DNA of 52,294 nt from Chara braunii. Its lineage: Eukaryota; Streptophyta; Charophyceae; Charales; Characeae. Shown piece by piece: positions 31,302-42,877 of the stretch. The notes below the pieces were generated by a model that was not told where the DNA came from, searched no databases, and saw only the letters and a program-made list of their open reading frames with translations. Each line of letters starts with the position of its first letter. Position 1 is the first letter of the stretch. The DNA lies in assembly GCA_003427395.1 (NCBI GenBank), contig BFEA01000170.1, positions 364,672-416,965 on the forward strand. Reading direction: 5' to 3'. Both the position numbers and the translations under genes were made by a program.

Positions 31302-32842
31302 TTTAACCACCACTACCTCCGTCGGTCTAAATTCGAATTTTCTGGCCGTATGGACCGGGTTCTTAAAAGGGGCGGTGATCGGCAGGTGCAGGCTAGTCCA
31401 AGAATTTTCAATCGCCAACTTTGAAGAAAAAATCTAAAAATTTGAGATCCTATAGAGTAAGTTGTAAGCTTCCAAAAAAATAAAATAAATAAATAAATAA
31501 AATTAGACCGTGAAATAAATGTCGCGCCGTTTCGTTGCATTTTCCGTTTTTGCCGTTATTGTACGTGTTATTCAACAGGACCAACTTCTACGTTTTTTTT
31601 ACGCTGAGAAGGATGACTCAACAACTCTGCAAACTGAACGAAATGTAGATTAGATCGTGATCTTTCCATATAAAATATTTATTTAAAAAATAAATAAAAA
31701 TAAGATCGTGCCGCGTCAATTCGTCTTATATTTTGTTTTTTTTTTGTGTTTTTCTGCTCTATCATATGTCGGCCAACATGAAAAGTAAACCCAACATCAA
31801 CGATTTTTCCCGTCTAATACAACACTCCAAGAAGTCTGGACATTGGAGGGTATGCAAATTTTATCGTGGTATTTCTATAAAAAATATTAATAAAATAAAA
31901 TAAAATTATTTTAACTGCAAAATAAATCGTGGAGGCCAGGGTAACCGGCGTTTGGGACGGGCCGAACGCCCGAACCCGAACGTATGGGACCCCTCGAGGA
32001 TGCGTTCGGCCGCTCGGGCCGAACGCGGACCCAAAAAAAAAAAAATAAAAAAAAATAAAAAAATAAAAAATTCATCTAACAAATCTGAAAAACAAATATG
32101 TTATGGAAAAAAATAATTTAAACAAGATTTGCCTGAGCATTACATCCGAATTCCTTACTAAATTTGAAATAAAAATAAAATACGTAAAATAAATACTAAT
32201 GATAAAAATAAATAAAAATAAAAAGAGAATTAAATTTAGTGAGTGCGCGAGCATGTTTTCGACACCGCCATCTTTGGAGATTTCTTTTTTTTTTTTTGGC
32301 AGAGCTAAATGCCCTCAAATTTTACAGATGTGTAATTCACATAATACAAAACCCACTACAAAAGTTTCAAAAAATAAAAAAATTGTTTACACCCCGAACT
32401 AAAGTGAAAACAAAAAGTAAAACTTACTAAAACGTGAAAAAATACGTGGGCGAGCACGTTTTGACACCGCCATCTTTGGGGATTTTTAATTCTTATTTAG
32501 CGTAGCCAAATGACTTGAAAATTTACAGGCATGTACCTCACATCATAGAGAACTCATAGAAAACAACTCAGAAACAAATAATTATTTTTAGGCCCCGAAA
32601 CAATTTTTGGTGGGTGCCGAACGTGGTCGGGTTCGGACCCCTTACGGAACGCCGAACGCCCGTACGTACGGAGGTCTGCCTGGGGACCTCTGTACGTACG
32701 GGCTGGTGACCCTGGTGGAGGCAATACAATGCATTTTTCAATTTCGCCACTCCGCCAGTTCCTACTGTGTTACCGGTAGCCCTAATGGACCTGTGCTACA
32801 GGTACCCCGTAATTTAAACCGGTGGGGGTAGTGGTGGTTTAA
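31302..32842 (+). mobile_element. Family C element with perfect TTTAA TSD, carrying a nested hAT
   Basis: TIRs CCACCACTACC (31,307-31,317) and GGTAGTGGTGG (32,827-32,837) are flanked by TTTAA on both sides (31,302-31,306; 32,838-32,842). Removing the nested family A insertion and its TSD leaves about 745 bp, close to the 737 bp of the family C element at 9.9 kb. The target resembles the AGTTGTTCAGTTTA core shared by families A and B. No transposase is encoded. Confidence 0.8.
31929..32722 (-). mobile_element. Family A hAT-like MITE with perfect 8-bp TSD
   Basis: The element 31,937-32,714 (778 bp) runs from CAGGGTAACCGGCGTTTGG to GTACGGGCTGGTGACCCTG. GTGGAGGC flanks it exactly on both sides (31,929-31,936 and 32,715-32,722). 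This copy defines the ends of family A and supports hAT membership. The GC-rich CGAACG and GTACGTACGG ends enclose an AT-rich, non-coding interior. Confidence 0.92.
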
Positions 32843-33018
32843 TATGAATGTATGGTTTTTCCATATTTTTTGATTTTTTTTTGTGAAAAAAACATATTTT
32901 ACGCAGGGCCGGATTTTTCATATCCGAAATTAATCCGGAAATTTCATCCGAATCGAAAAATCTAGATAAGATTGGTTTGTTGGATATCCAGATTTGCTAC
33001 TTAGCTATATAGTCATAT

Positions 33019-33114
33019 CGTCAAATGGAGTTGCCCGGTAAACCGTATAGGAAGAGAGACAGAAAAGAACAAGAAATAAGGGGATGTGACAAACCGTTTC
33101 GTCGAAGTTTCACC
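33019..33114 (+). repeat. R3 repeat, copy 2
   Basis: CGTCAAATGGAGTTGCCCGG, TAAACCGTATAGGAAGAG and AAACCGTTTCGTCGAAG match the R3 repeats at 5,478 and 46,528. This copy is the most diverged and is not bounded by long (TA)n tracts. Confidence 0.65.
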
Positions 33115-33160
33115 GCCTCATTACGAGGTTGAACCCTTTATAAATATTTGACGATATTTG

Positions 33161-33822
33161 CAGGCGTTCGGGACCGGCCGAACGTTCGAACCCGAACGCC
33201 CGAACGTTCGGCACCCCCTCTCGATGCGTTCGGCCGTTCAACCGAGCGCGGATCCAAAAAAAAAAAAAAAAAAAAAAAACTTTAAAAAACATGTATGTTA
33301 TCTAAAAGAATAAACTAATAACATTCGCCTCAACGTTAGATCCAAATTATTTTTTACCAAATTTAAAATACAAATCAAATACTAAAAATAAAAAATAAAA
33401 ATATCGAGTGGACGAGTAGGTTTTTGACGCCACTATCTATGGCGATTTTTTTTTTTTTTTTTTTTTTTTTGGCTGTGACAAATGCCATGAAAATCTGCGT
33501 ATATGTCTCTTACATAATAGAGAATCTACAAATTAAGTTTGAAAAAATAATAATTTTTTTCATGTTTCGAAATAAAGTAAAATCAAAAGATGAAAAGAGA
33601 AAAAAAACAAATTAGCGAGTGGGCAAGCAAGTTTTGACACCACCAGCTTTGCCGATTTTTTATTTTTTGTTGGCTAAATAGAATAGTTTCACAAACAACG
33701 CATAAAAAACAATTCAGAAAAAATAATAATATTTAGGTGCCAAAATAATTTTTTGCGGGGTTGGAACCTCTTCAAGGTTCGGGCCCCGTATGGGGACCCG
33801 AACGCCCGAACGTTCGGGCCAA
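33161..33822 (-). mobile_element. Family A element, copy 6
   Basis: Starts CAGGCGTTCGGGACCGGCC (terminal bases missing) and follows the family order to CCGAACGTTCGGGCC at about 33,822, where it fuses with an inverted copy lacking its own terminus. The interior has T runs at 33,448-33,470 and the CGCCACTATCTATGGCGAT-type segment. Confidence 0.65.
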
Positions 33823-34344
33823 ACGTTTGAAGACCCCCAGGCTGACCCCCAAATGTTGTTCGGGGTTTGAACGTAAAAGGGTTCGATCGATGCAAAAAAA
33901 TATTTCGGGGCTTTTTTTTTTTTATAATTATTTTTGGTAAGTTTTGTATGACATGCGCTACATGCGGAGAAATTTGAAGGCATTTTGCCAGGCCAAAAAC
34001 AAAATGAAAAAATTGTTGAAGATCGCCGTGTCAAAACGAGCTTTACCTCTCATTTTTTTCTTTTCTTTTCATTTTTTACTTTTGGTTTTGATTTATTTTG
34101 GGACGTCAAATATTTTATTTTTTTTTGAAACTTTTTTTATGAGTTTATATTATGTGAAATACACATCTGTAATTTTTCAAGGCATTTGGCTATCCCAAGA
34201 ATATATAAAAAATCGCCAAAGATGGCAGAGTCGAAAACGTGCTCGCTTACTCATAAATTTTTATTCATTTTTTCTTTCTTATTCTTATTATATGTTTTTC
34301 TTAGTTTATTCTGATTTCAATCTTGATAAGGAATTCGGATGTGA
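33823..34344 (+). mobile_element. Family A element, copy 7, left part (split by the LINE)
   Basis: Continues in opposite orientation to copy 6 (AAACGTTTGAAGACCCCC onward) to the core GATAAGGAATTCGGATGTGACG, where LINE sequence starts. The core resumes after the LINE at 45,653 with AAATGTTGTTCGTTTTATT. The two parts fit together, showing the LINE landed in this copy. Confidence 0.65.
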
Positions 34345-35880
34345 CGCCACCGTGGCGATTGGATCTGGGTTCGGTTCACTGTGGGGTCCGAGTATTGAGC
34401 CATGGTCAACATATACGCTCCGGCGACTCAGACCAATATAATTTATTTTTTAAAATTTATGTGGTGGGTCCTCCCAGACGTTGATAAGGTGATCCTTGGG
34501 GGGGACTCGAACACCACTCTCCTTTTAGGGACGGATTCTATTCGGGTCGCCCCGCTGTCTTCGGGTGCGACCCTTTTGACTAATTTTATTCAAATGCAAA
34601 CTCTTGTTGATGTTCTTAGGGCTTTGCACCCGTATAACTGCGCATACACTTGGTTCGCCACAGGGGGAGTAAGGCAGCAATATCTTCCCCGAAGCAGAAT
34701 TGATTTGTTCCTGTTGGAAGAGGATCTGATGCCAAGAGTAGTGACGTGTTCGATCCTAAAGTGTGTAGGATCGGACCACTTACTAGTCCTCTTGAAACTG
34801 TTCCAGGGCAGTACCAATGACCTAGATTATTAGGTCTGGGTAGATGAGTATCAACCGATGCAAGCCATGGATGCTATTCGTCAAAAAATGATCGTGGTTG
34901 CCCTGCCTTTCGAAATCGGATCTCATCGCTAATTAAGGGAGATCGCACTACAACAACATTCTTTGTTGGCCATAGGGCTTAATCCTTGTCGCCTCTTATG
35001 CTTACAATGCGTTACCCTTATGATGACCAAGCTTCACTTGCCACTGATACATCGGCGATTATCACTAACATAGCATTGTTTTATGAACAGTTGCTTTCAT
35101 CACAAGCCTTGTGCACAAAACAACAATTACTTCATCAGTACCGTAATGAAGTGTGCGACAAGATGGTCCATTCTCTTTCTTGTTTGCAAGTCAATCAACT
35201 TGAAGCCCCTGTGACACTAACAAAGATCAGAAAGACGGTGACCTGCTTGCCCCTGCACAAAGTGTCGGGTCCGGATGGTCTTCCATTAGCCTTCATTCAT
35301 CGACACCTCATGCGGTTGTTGCCAGACCTTCTTATTACACTAAACACAATCCACGGCGGAGCAAATGCTCCTCCCGACATGCTCACTGGCGTGATCACAT
35401 TCAATTTTAAGAAAGGCGACATGGCTTATATTCGAAACTTACACCCGATCACCCTCATGCCAGTATTATACAAAATCTTATCTAAAGTACTGACAATGCG
35501 CCTGCAGCTCGTGCTGCCCTCCCTGATTCAACGGTCCTAGACAGGCTTCCTTCATGACAGACATATCCTCAACAACATAATGACTGTGGAACAAATAACA
35601 AAACTAGTGGTATTCGGGAAGGAACATACGACTGTTATTTTTCTCGATCTTGAAAAAGCATATAACAGGGTGGGCTGGGAATTTCTGCAAGTCGCCCTGA
35701 GAGCCTTTAGCTTCGGACCTCGATTCAAACACCTGGAGCGATATTCGTATCAATGGGCCACCTCTCTACTGACAGTGACTCTCTCCTCCGCTAGCGATGG
35801 GAAAATTTGTACTACAAGGATGTCCTATCGCTGCATATCTTGATCTCATCTATATTGAAGTCATGCATGTCATCATCCGA
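34345..35880 (+). pseudogene. LINE (non-LTR retrotransposon), 5' half: endonuclease and RT N-terminus
   Basis: The 5'-truncated coding remnant starts inside an apurinic-type endonuclease domain: VNIYAPA (34,405), ILGGDSN (34,495-34,512; family GGDFN), a TWF...SRIDLFL block and SDHLLV. After a frame change the RT domain follows: KVSGPDGLP (35,259), GVITFNFKKGD, ITLMPVLYKILSKVLTMRL, an in-frame TAG at 35,538 where the family has Gln before TGF, motif A FLDLEKAYNRV (35,640), and, in another frame, motif B QGCPIAAY (35,815). The sequence breaks off at the 5' end of Element 7 copy 3 and continues at 42,878. Endonuclease and RT together perform target-primed reverse transcription in the family. This copy is dead. 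Confidence 0.9.
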
Positions 35881-35893
35881 GCGTTGTCGGCGA

Positions 35894-35915
35894 GAATACC
35901 CTTGTAAGGGTATTC
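35894..35915. repeat. 5' stem-loop of Element 7 (copy 3)
   Basis: GAATACCCTT and AAGGGTATTC form 10-bp arms around a 2-nt centre. The same arms occur at 11,961-11,986 and 13,068-13,091 with centre AC instead of GT. It sits within 15 bp of the element end in every copy that has a 5' end, suggesting a terminal recognition structure. Confidence 0.75.
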
Positions 35916-36293
35916 GTCCTGGTTTTTGCAAGAAACAAAGAATAAGTTTGGCTTAAAGTCTGAGTACACCGCGCGAGTCGCGACTGTGTCTATTATTCAT
36001 GCTGACTGAATGGTTGAATAAAGTAGAGAGTGTGTGGGCGCGCATACTCAAGGTGCTTGTGATCTCTTTTCTTGTTGGTGATTGTAGAGTCGGCGTGGTT
36101 GCTGGCCGAAGTTTTAGTTCTGATTAAACTAAGATTAAAAGGTTGTTTGATGATTGGAATGCTCGAGCACGACATGTGCGTACATACGGAGGACGGAATT
36201 GACGACAATGTGGTTCTGCAAAACATTTTGGTGGATCCACGCTTAGCGCAGTACTGACTTATATAGGTATCCATTACCAATAGACTTAGTCTT

Positions 36294-36358
36294 GGGCCTA
36301 GCACTATTGGTTACGGTGTCGGACTTTCAACAGGGAGGTTTAGGGATCGAGGCCAGTG
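36294..36358 (+). repeat. tRNA-like module of Element 7 (copy 3)
   Basis: CACTATTGGTTACGGTGTCG, then GACTTTCAACAGGGAGG and TTTAGGGATCGAGGCC, resemble D arm and A box, anticodon arm and B box of a tRNA, without closing acceptor stems. Possibly an internal Pol III promoter or a tRNA-derived segment. Position relative to the 5' end is about 400 bp, as in copy 1. Confidence 0.5.
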
Positions 36359-36745
36359 GACAACGGCGCATGAACATTAGAGTGGTAAGAGGAAAACCGG
36401 CGGGTCGAGGGCCCAACGAGGCTATCCCTGTGGTTTTGCGGCCCACAGGGTTGCTCGACGAGGCCGAGGCGATATTAGTATTCCCTTTGTTTTTCTTCCC
36501 CTCGCTGTGTGATACTGTCGTTAATCCTTGTTTATTATTTTGTTTATTTTTATTTTTAATTTTTGTTATTATTATGATTATTCGTGTATGTTACCCTTTT
36601 GCCCGGCGTGACACTAGGACCTAGAAGTGGTTAACGTACCTGCAAACCAGCGGGTGATTAATCTTGAGGCGGAAGGACCTGAGTAGAGTATGCCACAACG
36701 GTGTACGACCCACCGACCACGACTTTTGTGAGGGGCTTGAGAGTA

Positions 36746-36812
36746 AACATGCCGATGAGATTCAGAGGTTGGCAAATTGTGCCTAGTCAGAGTAACTCTG
36801 GGATGACCAGTC
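36746..36812 (+). repeat. Possible 5S rRNA-like stretch
   Basis: CAGAGGTTGGCAAATTGTGCC and CAGAGTAACTCTGGGATGACC weakly parallel the 5S internal region (CGAAGTTAAGCGTGCTTGGGC; AGAGTAGTACTGGGATGGG). Only part of the 5S order is present. Low-confidence call. Confidence 0.25.
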
Positions 36813-37309
36813 ACATGAAATCTTACTCCACGACGACTCTCAACTGCCTAGGACTGTATTAGGACCCGATTCACCAAGGCTTGTGCTGTAGAGGTCGTAG
36901 AAGAGCCGCGCCCTCTTTGAGGAGTCGGAGTGGTCGCAACAGCGAGAGCAATGGGTCGCACTAGTCGGCAAATTTTTGACTATCAACCGGCTTCCTGTAT
37001 CAGTCGACACCCTTCAAGTTCTCTGGGTTAGCATGCAGATCAACGCCGACCGGGGCATTGAGAAAGGTTGGCAGCGATACCAAGCGCAAATTGTTCCTCG
37101 GGCTTGGGTAGGACCAAAAGACCAATCGAACCGTTTAAGTAGTCGTTGTCCTTTCGCAGTTTCCTATAAGATAGTTGAGGTGGACGAACGCTGCTACTAC
37201 TTGTCCGTGAGACAGTGCGGTGCAAAAAAGAGGGGAGGATGTCAACGTTAGCGAAGAAACGAAGGCGGAGTTGGAGATGGTGAAGACGAGAACGAAGTGA
37301 AAGCGGAGA

Positions 37310-37680
37310 AATTTAGGACTGCCCGTTCCTAAACGGAAACGGGCGCGGGAAGATGGTGGATCATTTTTTTTTTTTTTACGAGGGCGGGTGCAGTGGTCAA
37401 CTTAGTTTTAGTGTTAGTGTAGTGAGAGTGGAGTTAGACGAGGAAGGTGGTGCGCGGAGCTACTGGAGGAGACGGGTATGACGGGAAAAAGGTTTGCGTT
37501 ACCCACTCATTTATGAACGAAAAAGCGTGAAGGAGGAGTTGCTTCAAAGGTTTTCCGATAGGGCAAATCCATTGGTGAGAGTGAAGGAAATTAGTGCGCG
37601 AAGGGATGACGGAAGCAAACATGGTAGGAGACAAAACTTAATTATCTCGCTCATTTCCTAACGAAATCGAGCGGAAGAAA
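37310..37680 (+). repeat. Hairpin tandem array 1 (Element 7 copy 3)
   Basis: Stem-loops GCCCGTTCCTAAACGGAAAC with GGGC (37,322), CACTCATTTATGAACG (37,503) and CTCGCTCATTTCCTAACG with AAATCGAGCG (37,648) lie 147-181 bp apart in purine-rich sequence. They match the array at 15.8-16.2 kb in design. Confidence 0.55.
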
Positions 37681-39559
37681 ATACTAAGTGGGGTTTCTCT
37701 ATAGCTGCGAATCAGATAATGCATCTATATTTGGGACATGAGTTGTAGATTTTGTACCACGAACAGACACAGCTGCGCACAAGAAAAAAAGATTTTCGAA
37801 ATACCAATTTATCTTTTTGTGTTATAGTGGAAAATTCATGTGGATTTTGCACTTTCTATCGATGAGAATAATCGTGCCTTATGTCGCTCAGCACATGATA
37901 GGAGCGTCAGTTTTTGGCCGGTGCTTCGTTGCTTTGGACGATCTATCGGCGATGAGTTGTGTGTAGGAAGGCGGGAACAACTTCACAAATAACAACGAAT
38001 ACTTCCACATTTCCAACGGAAGATTCATTTCGATTTCGATTGTCGTATTGAAAGAGGATCCATGCATGCTTTGGATATGACACAATTGACCGGACTAAGA
38101 GCAGTAATCGAGCGAGCTAATGAGAACTTAGAGGAAGGAGCATCAGACGGAAATAGGGGGGGACAACACTTTTATGGATGCTCGATTGAGTCATTGACGC
38201 TCGACAATGTGTATATTGGTAACCACTCTCACTCGGGATCAAGCTGGTCGACGTACTCGACTTTGGAAAGCTCGACCTAAGGAAGCTGCTCATTGCTCTG
38301 GTCGTGTTAAAGCTAGCCCCATCTTGGTCTCCTTCGGCTTTGTAGCGACATTATACCATTACATCATTTAATGGTTGGCAGTGTATCTTCCTACAATCTA
38401 GAGGAAGGTGCGATGTGTCTTCTGTATGCCACAAGTGAACGAACAAAGGCGAACCAGGAGAGGGAGGCAAGTGAGAGACTAAACGTAATGGTGAAGCAGG
38501 TGTAGGTGTGTGAACGAGGGGGAGGGTGACTGCTTCTACCTTATGATGATTGTCACTCTCGGCGACGACTGCTGATTGATTGGACTATTTTTGGTCTCTG
38601 CCCACAGTCCGTGTTGGTGCACAACTGTGCGATTGCTGCCTATTGTGGGACAATCACGATGTTGTGGCTTACTGAACTGTACTTAGCGCACTATCCTTGT
38701 GCTTTGCTACTGCGTGCAACTGTTGGGCATGCTGAATATGCTGAAGTTGTTGCGGTCATACTTGTACTTTGAATATGATACAAGGGAGGCAACTGCGAGA
38801 AAGCGCGGAGGTTGCAGACTTACTTGCTGGTCGCACATTGCTTACCCCATTGGAGTGACGAGAGGACAGGTGAACCACAGCAAGATAAGACTGTGTTTCT
38901 GGCCCACAGTCTGTGTCTCGAGAGGTGGCCAAGACATTTCAGACCACGAGTTGCGGGGAGACATAACTCATTGAAGGGAGGTTTTACTACAATTCTAGAG
39001 GTCGCGATGGGCAGTGGACTTTAGTTTGACCAGACTACTACGGATTCTAGCTGCGATTGCGGGGTCCTCAGGTGATTGAAGATTACAAGACTCTCTCATG
39101 AGAGTTGAGTCAGTTCCTCTCAAATATCTCCAGAGTCTAAAACCCCCTCCTTCTGTCCTTCTTGCTCTTAAGTTTAATCCTGTTTAGAGAGAAAGGCGGC
39201 AGACGGGATTGCAACCCGTAGAACCACATCACGATTTTGTGGGGAGCCTGCACACCGATTGCGAAAGCTCTGCCGGAACTCATGAGGAGTTTTGAAGGCA
39301 GGAAACTGAGAGGTAACCTTTGTTCCCCTCTATAAACCCAATTATAACCCCTATCTGTATATTTTGCTAAAGTTTGACTGAGTATACGGCTTGTATCACA
39401 TATTTGACTTTGTGTTTGACTTTCATAACACAAACCAGACGTAAGTAAAAATATTTGTGCAAACTTATTTTTTTTTTATTGTTTGGATAAAAACAGATTG
39501 TGAAAAGGGTTTGCATCTGGGAGAAAGGTGGTCTTGCATGCGTTTGACTGGGTCAACCA

Positions 39560-40280
39560 AGGGCTGGGCAAGTCTCCATAAGAGTGGAGGGTCCAGTCTA
39601 TGTTTATTTTTGATTGTTTGGCGAACCAGACATGTTTTCACAAATTTGGATGGTTTGGTTGTTCTGACTTGCGAGGGTTGTTTGTGACTAGCTCTTCAGG
39701 GACAAAGCAGATTTCCATAAGTTTGAATGACTTGGTTGCCTTGTTTTAGTTGGGGTTTCTTATATTTTATTGGTTTTTGAAAGAAGTTGAGCATGTTCCA
39801 GAAGTTAGGACGACTCTCGTTTTGTTTATTCGGAGGAAAAACCAGACGAAGGACTTGACAAGTTTTCATAAGTTTGGATAGTCTGGTTTGGAACCACATC
39901 CATGCCGAAACCAGAAGGGTAAATTTGTTTATATCTTTGTACCATTTTACTTATGAACATGCCATGTTTCCATAAATTTAGATGGTCTGACTATAGCTTA
40001 TCACAAACTGAAAAGAGTATAAACTAAGATTAAACTTGTGGTAAGAAGGGACAGACTGAACCTTATTTCTAAGTTGAAGTTCAGTCATATGCTGCCTTAA
40101 AAAACTAAGTGCAGAAAATTATCTGTAACTTGGATACTTTAAACAGTTCAGGGTGACAAGGGTGGACAGCCTACTCACATGCCCAAGGAAGACAAAAGGT
40201 GTGGTGCTCTATGTTTATGTATATCCAATGGTTGAGCTAGACAAGTTTTCATAAATTTGGATGATCTAACTTTATGCTTT
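39560..40280 (+). repeat. Tandem array 2 (Element 7 copy 3)
   Basis: Repeats of the TTTTCATAAGTTTGGATGG then TCTGG/TCTGA type at about 39,573, 39,630, 39,712, 39,865, 39,966 and 40,247. Order and intervening sequence match copy 1. Confidence 0.6.
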
Positions 40281-40555
40281 ATGTAAGTTGGGTATAAGGG
40301 ACAAATCATTGAAAAACTATGAAGTATTGTTTGATAAGGTTTAACCTTGGGGCTGGTGAGAGTACTTATCATTGTGGTTTGGTCTTGCATGTGGCCGAGT
40401 GAGATCTCTACTTAGTCCAAGTTTCAGTTTGATAGGTAGCTGCTTTAGTTGTTCGCCACATGCTAAAACTATTATAAGTAGTTCAATTTATACATTTTAT
40501 GAGTTAACTTTCTTTTACTTAGGTCAATTCTCGCATTTTCTGGAATCATTTGTTA

Positions 40556-41180
40556 TACTTGGCGTTGTATAAATCCTAGTAAGTTACCTTCTCTACGGGA
40601 AACGCTGCCGAAATTTTTACAAAACCACAGAGTTAGTCAAATTTGATTTTCAAAAGTCAATTCTTTTGTCTAAGTTTATATCCGACTTAGTATGAATTTG
40701 AAAAATTTTCTTTTACAGAGGAAGTGTTGCTCAAATTTTTACTATTTCAGGGAGTTTAACAAAATTTGACTTTGGAAAGTCAGGTTTATTATCAGATTCA
40801 GTATTTAACTTTGTATAAATTTTGAAAAGCTACTTCTCTTACGGGAAGCGCTGCCGAAAATGATTACAAATCTAAAAAGTTAGTTTAATTTTGTCTTGAT
40901 AGAACTTAAGTCTTATGTTTGAGTTCAAATCTGAGTCAGTAGAAATTTGGGAAATCACTTCGCTAAAAGAGATGCTTCGAAATTTTTCACTAATTAAGGT
41001 AGGTAGACAAAATTTGATTTTCTAGAGTTAAAAATTATTTCAGTTTTCGTATTGAAACTAGTATAAATTATGAAAAGACACTTTTCCTACGGGAAGCGCT
41101 GCCGAAATTTTTGATTAAAAAAAAATAAATTATATTTCGACAAATGGTTATTCTGGCGATTCACCATCAATATGGAAGAT
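40556..41180 (+). repeat. Tandem array 3 (Element 7 copy 3), five units
   Basis: Five units of about 120 bp starting near 40,565, 40,690, 40,812, 40,937 and 41,060, with the repeated blocks GGGAAGCGCTGCCGAAATTT and GTATAAATTTTG. The unit number equals that of copy 1 once the adapter duplication is removed. Confidence 0.65.
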
Positions 41181-41769
41181 TTTGCCACAACTCTATCTTT
41201 CTTTGGACACTGGCTTAGAGGTAAACTTGGACTTAGTTAGCATACGGATAATACAGAGTGAAAATAAGTTATGAAGATTTGTTCCCTATACAATGATAGT
41301 TTAGCCTTGGGCATTGACTTGTTTTTTATCAAAGATCTTCCATGGATATTTCGATTCACGATTCATAGTAGATTCAGCTTGATCCCAAAAGGATCATCTT
41401 TCGTTATCATTGATAACAAGTCGATTGTCGATCCTTACGATTCAACTCCAGTTCATTCTCACAAACTCAACCTAAAAGCTTTATCCCTGTGGTTTGAATC
41501 GTTTCGTTTGGGTTTTCACCCGGACTTTATTGAATGATCATTTAACAAAGATATTGAGTGTTTTTATTTATGAAAGGTTGAACAAAGTTTGAGGCTTGTA
41601 TGGCTAAAGCGAAAGGTGTGAGCGCAGAGAATGGTTGAATTTGACCCCATGTACTGCATGAACTTTGATTGAATCTTTGATGTGATTGCATGTACATTTG
41701 TGGTTCGAACTTTGGATTTGAATTCCTCAGATCACACATATATATATAGCTAAGAGGAGTCTCACTTTG

Positions 41770-42877
41770 ATTGTGAGAAGTGATCGTCTCTTATTGTATA
41801 CCCCTTTTATATATGTACATACATATGCCTTGAATATTTCGCACGGCCCAGTGTGATCCTGCGTAAGGGTTAAACAGATTATGCACTGAAAGAAAATAAA
41901 AGTTTTATTTTACTCTTCTGTTTTTTAGAATTATTATAGTTGGACGTTATAGTCTGTGACAACTGTTAACCCGTTGAGTTCTCTCCACACCCTGGATGAC
42001 GGTGCGAGTCTCCAGGGCAATAAGAGACAATTGCCACCACATGTATGAACTTGTATACCACCCATTCTCCGCAGGGTCCAAAAAAGGGTACAACCGCACT
42101 TGGCGGTTGTTTCTCGTCGAGAGATTAACCCCTCCACGCGCGTGTCAACCGACACTTAAGTGCCGAACGCGACCCTCGAGATTATCCAGGATCGCGTGAT
42201 TATGAGTACTATAAAATACACCATCATTGCGACCGCTTGCATAAGCATGCATTGCTAGTCGATATGAGAAGGCCCTACAAACCATGCCATTTTATACATC
42301 CTTGCACGTGTCGCTCAATCGATTTCCGCGTCGGAAGGTTACAACTTGGATACAAAAAGGACTAGGAGTGTTATTGGATACAAAAAGGACAAGGAGTGTT
42401 GTTGTTTGTTCGAGTGTTTCCAATGTTATGTTTTAAAGCGTGGTGTAACCCGTGATGAGTGTGATGCATCCTAGTCGACCGGTGACGATTTACGCTTGGG
42501 ACTTCAGCCCCCCAATGCGTCGGTTCGCGCGCGGGTCCGATAGAGGCGTATGACCGCGCGTACCCCCTATGCTACACCGTACGACAAACGCCCTCAGCCG
42601 ACCCACCTCTACGATTACAACTAATTAGCTTTCGTCTTGTGGACGAGTAGCTCGGCGGGGATACGCCCACCGAAGGGAGGTGACAACTCCTGCAGGTGAA
42701 GGTAAAGTTATACCTCGCGTAGGCCCTATCCCGTCGTAGGGGTTCGCGAGAGGTATGGTTGCGCACTCGGCATGAGCGACTACGAAAGCTCCATTTAAGT
42801 ATCGTGAGCATATAAACTCCTACGTGACGTGGCCGAGACGGTCCCGCCCTGCGCGGGACCGATGCGCTTGACAACGC
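41770..42877 (+). other. Conserved GC-rich 3' module of Element 7 (copy 3)
   Basis: Shares long blocks with 20,430-21,523, such as CATTCTCCGCAGGGTCC, CACTTGGCGGTTGTTTC, ACCCACCTCTACGATTAC, TAGCTCGGCGGGGATACG and GGTTCGCGAGAGGTATGG. A 22-bp local duplication (GGATACAAAAAGGACTAGG, then GGATACAAAAAGGACAAGG) near 42,355 is specific to this copy. Confidence 0.5.

Larger units (their letters stand above)
35881..42877 (+). mobile_element. Element 7, copy 3, complete (about 7.0 kb), inserted in the LINE
   Basis: The best-delimited copy, because both edges fall in the LINE RT coding sequence. It begins GCGTTGTCGGCGAG and ends CTTGACAACGC, giving an 8-bp terminal inverted repeat GCGTTGTC. Order: 5' stem-loop, leader, tRNA-like module (36,294), T-rich tract, a possible 5S-like stretch (36.75 kb), array 1 (37.3-37.7 kb), spacer, array 2 (39.56-40.28 kb), array 3 (40.56-41.18 kb) and the 3' module (41.77-42.88 kb). 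I see no protein domain. An open stretch at 36,976-37,251 (91 codons) is unrecognised and not evidently shared. No TSD was identified with confidence. Confidence 0.75.
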
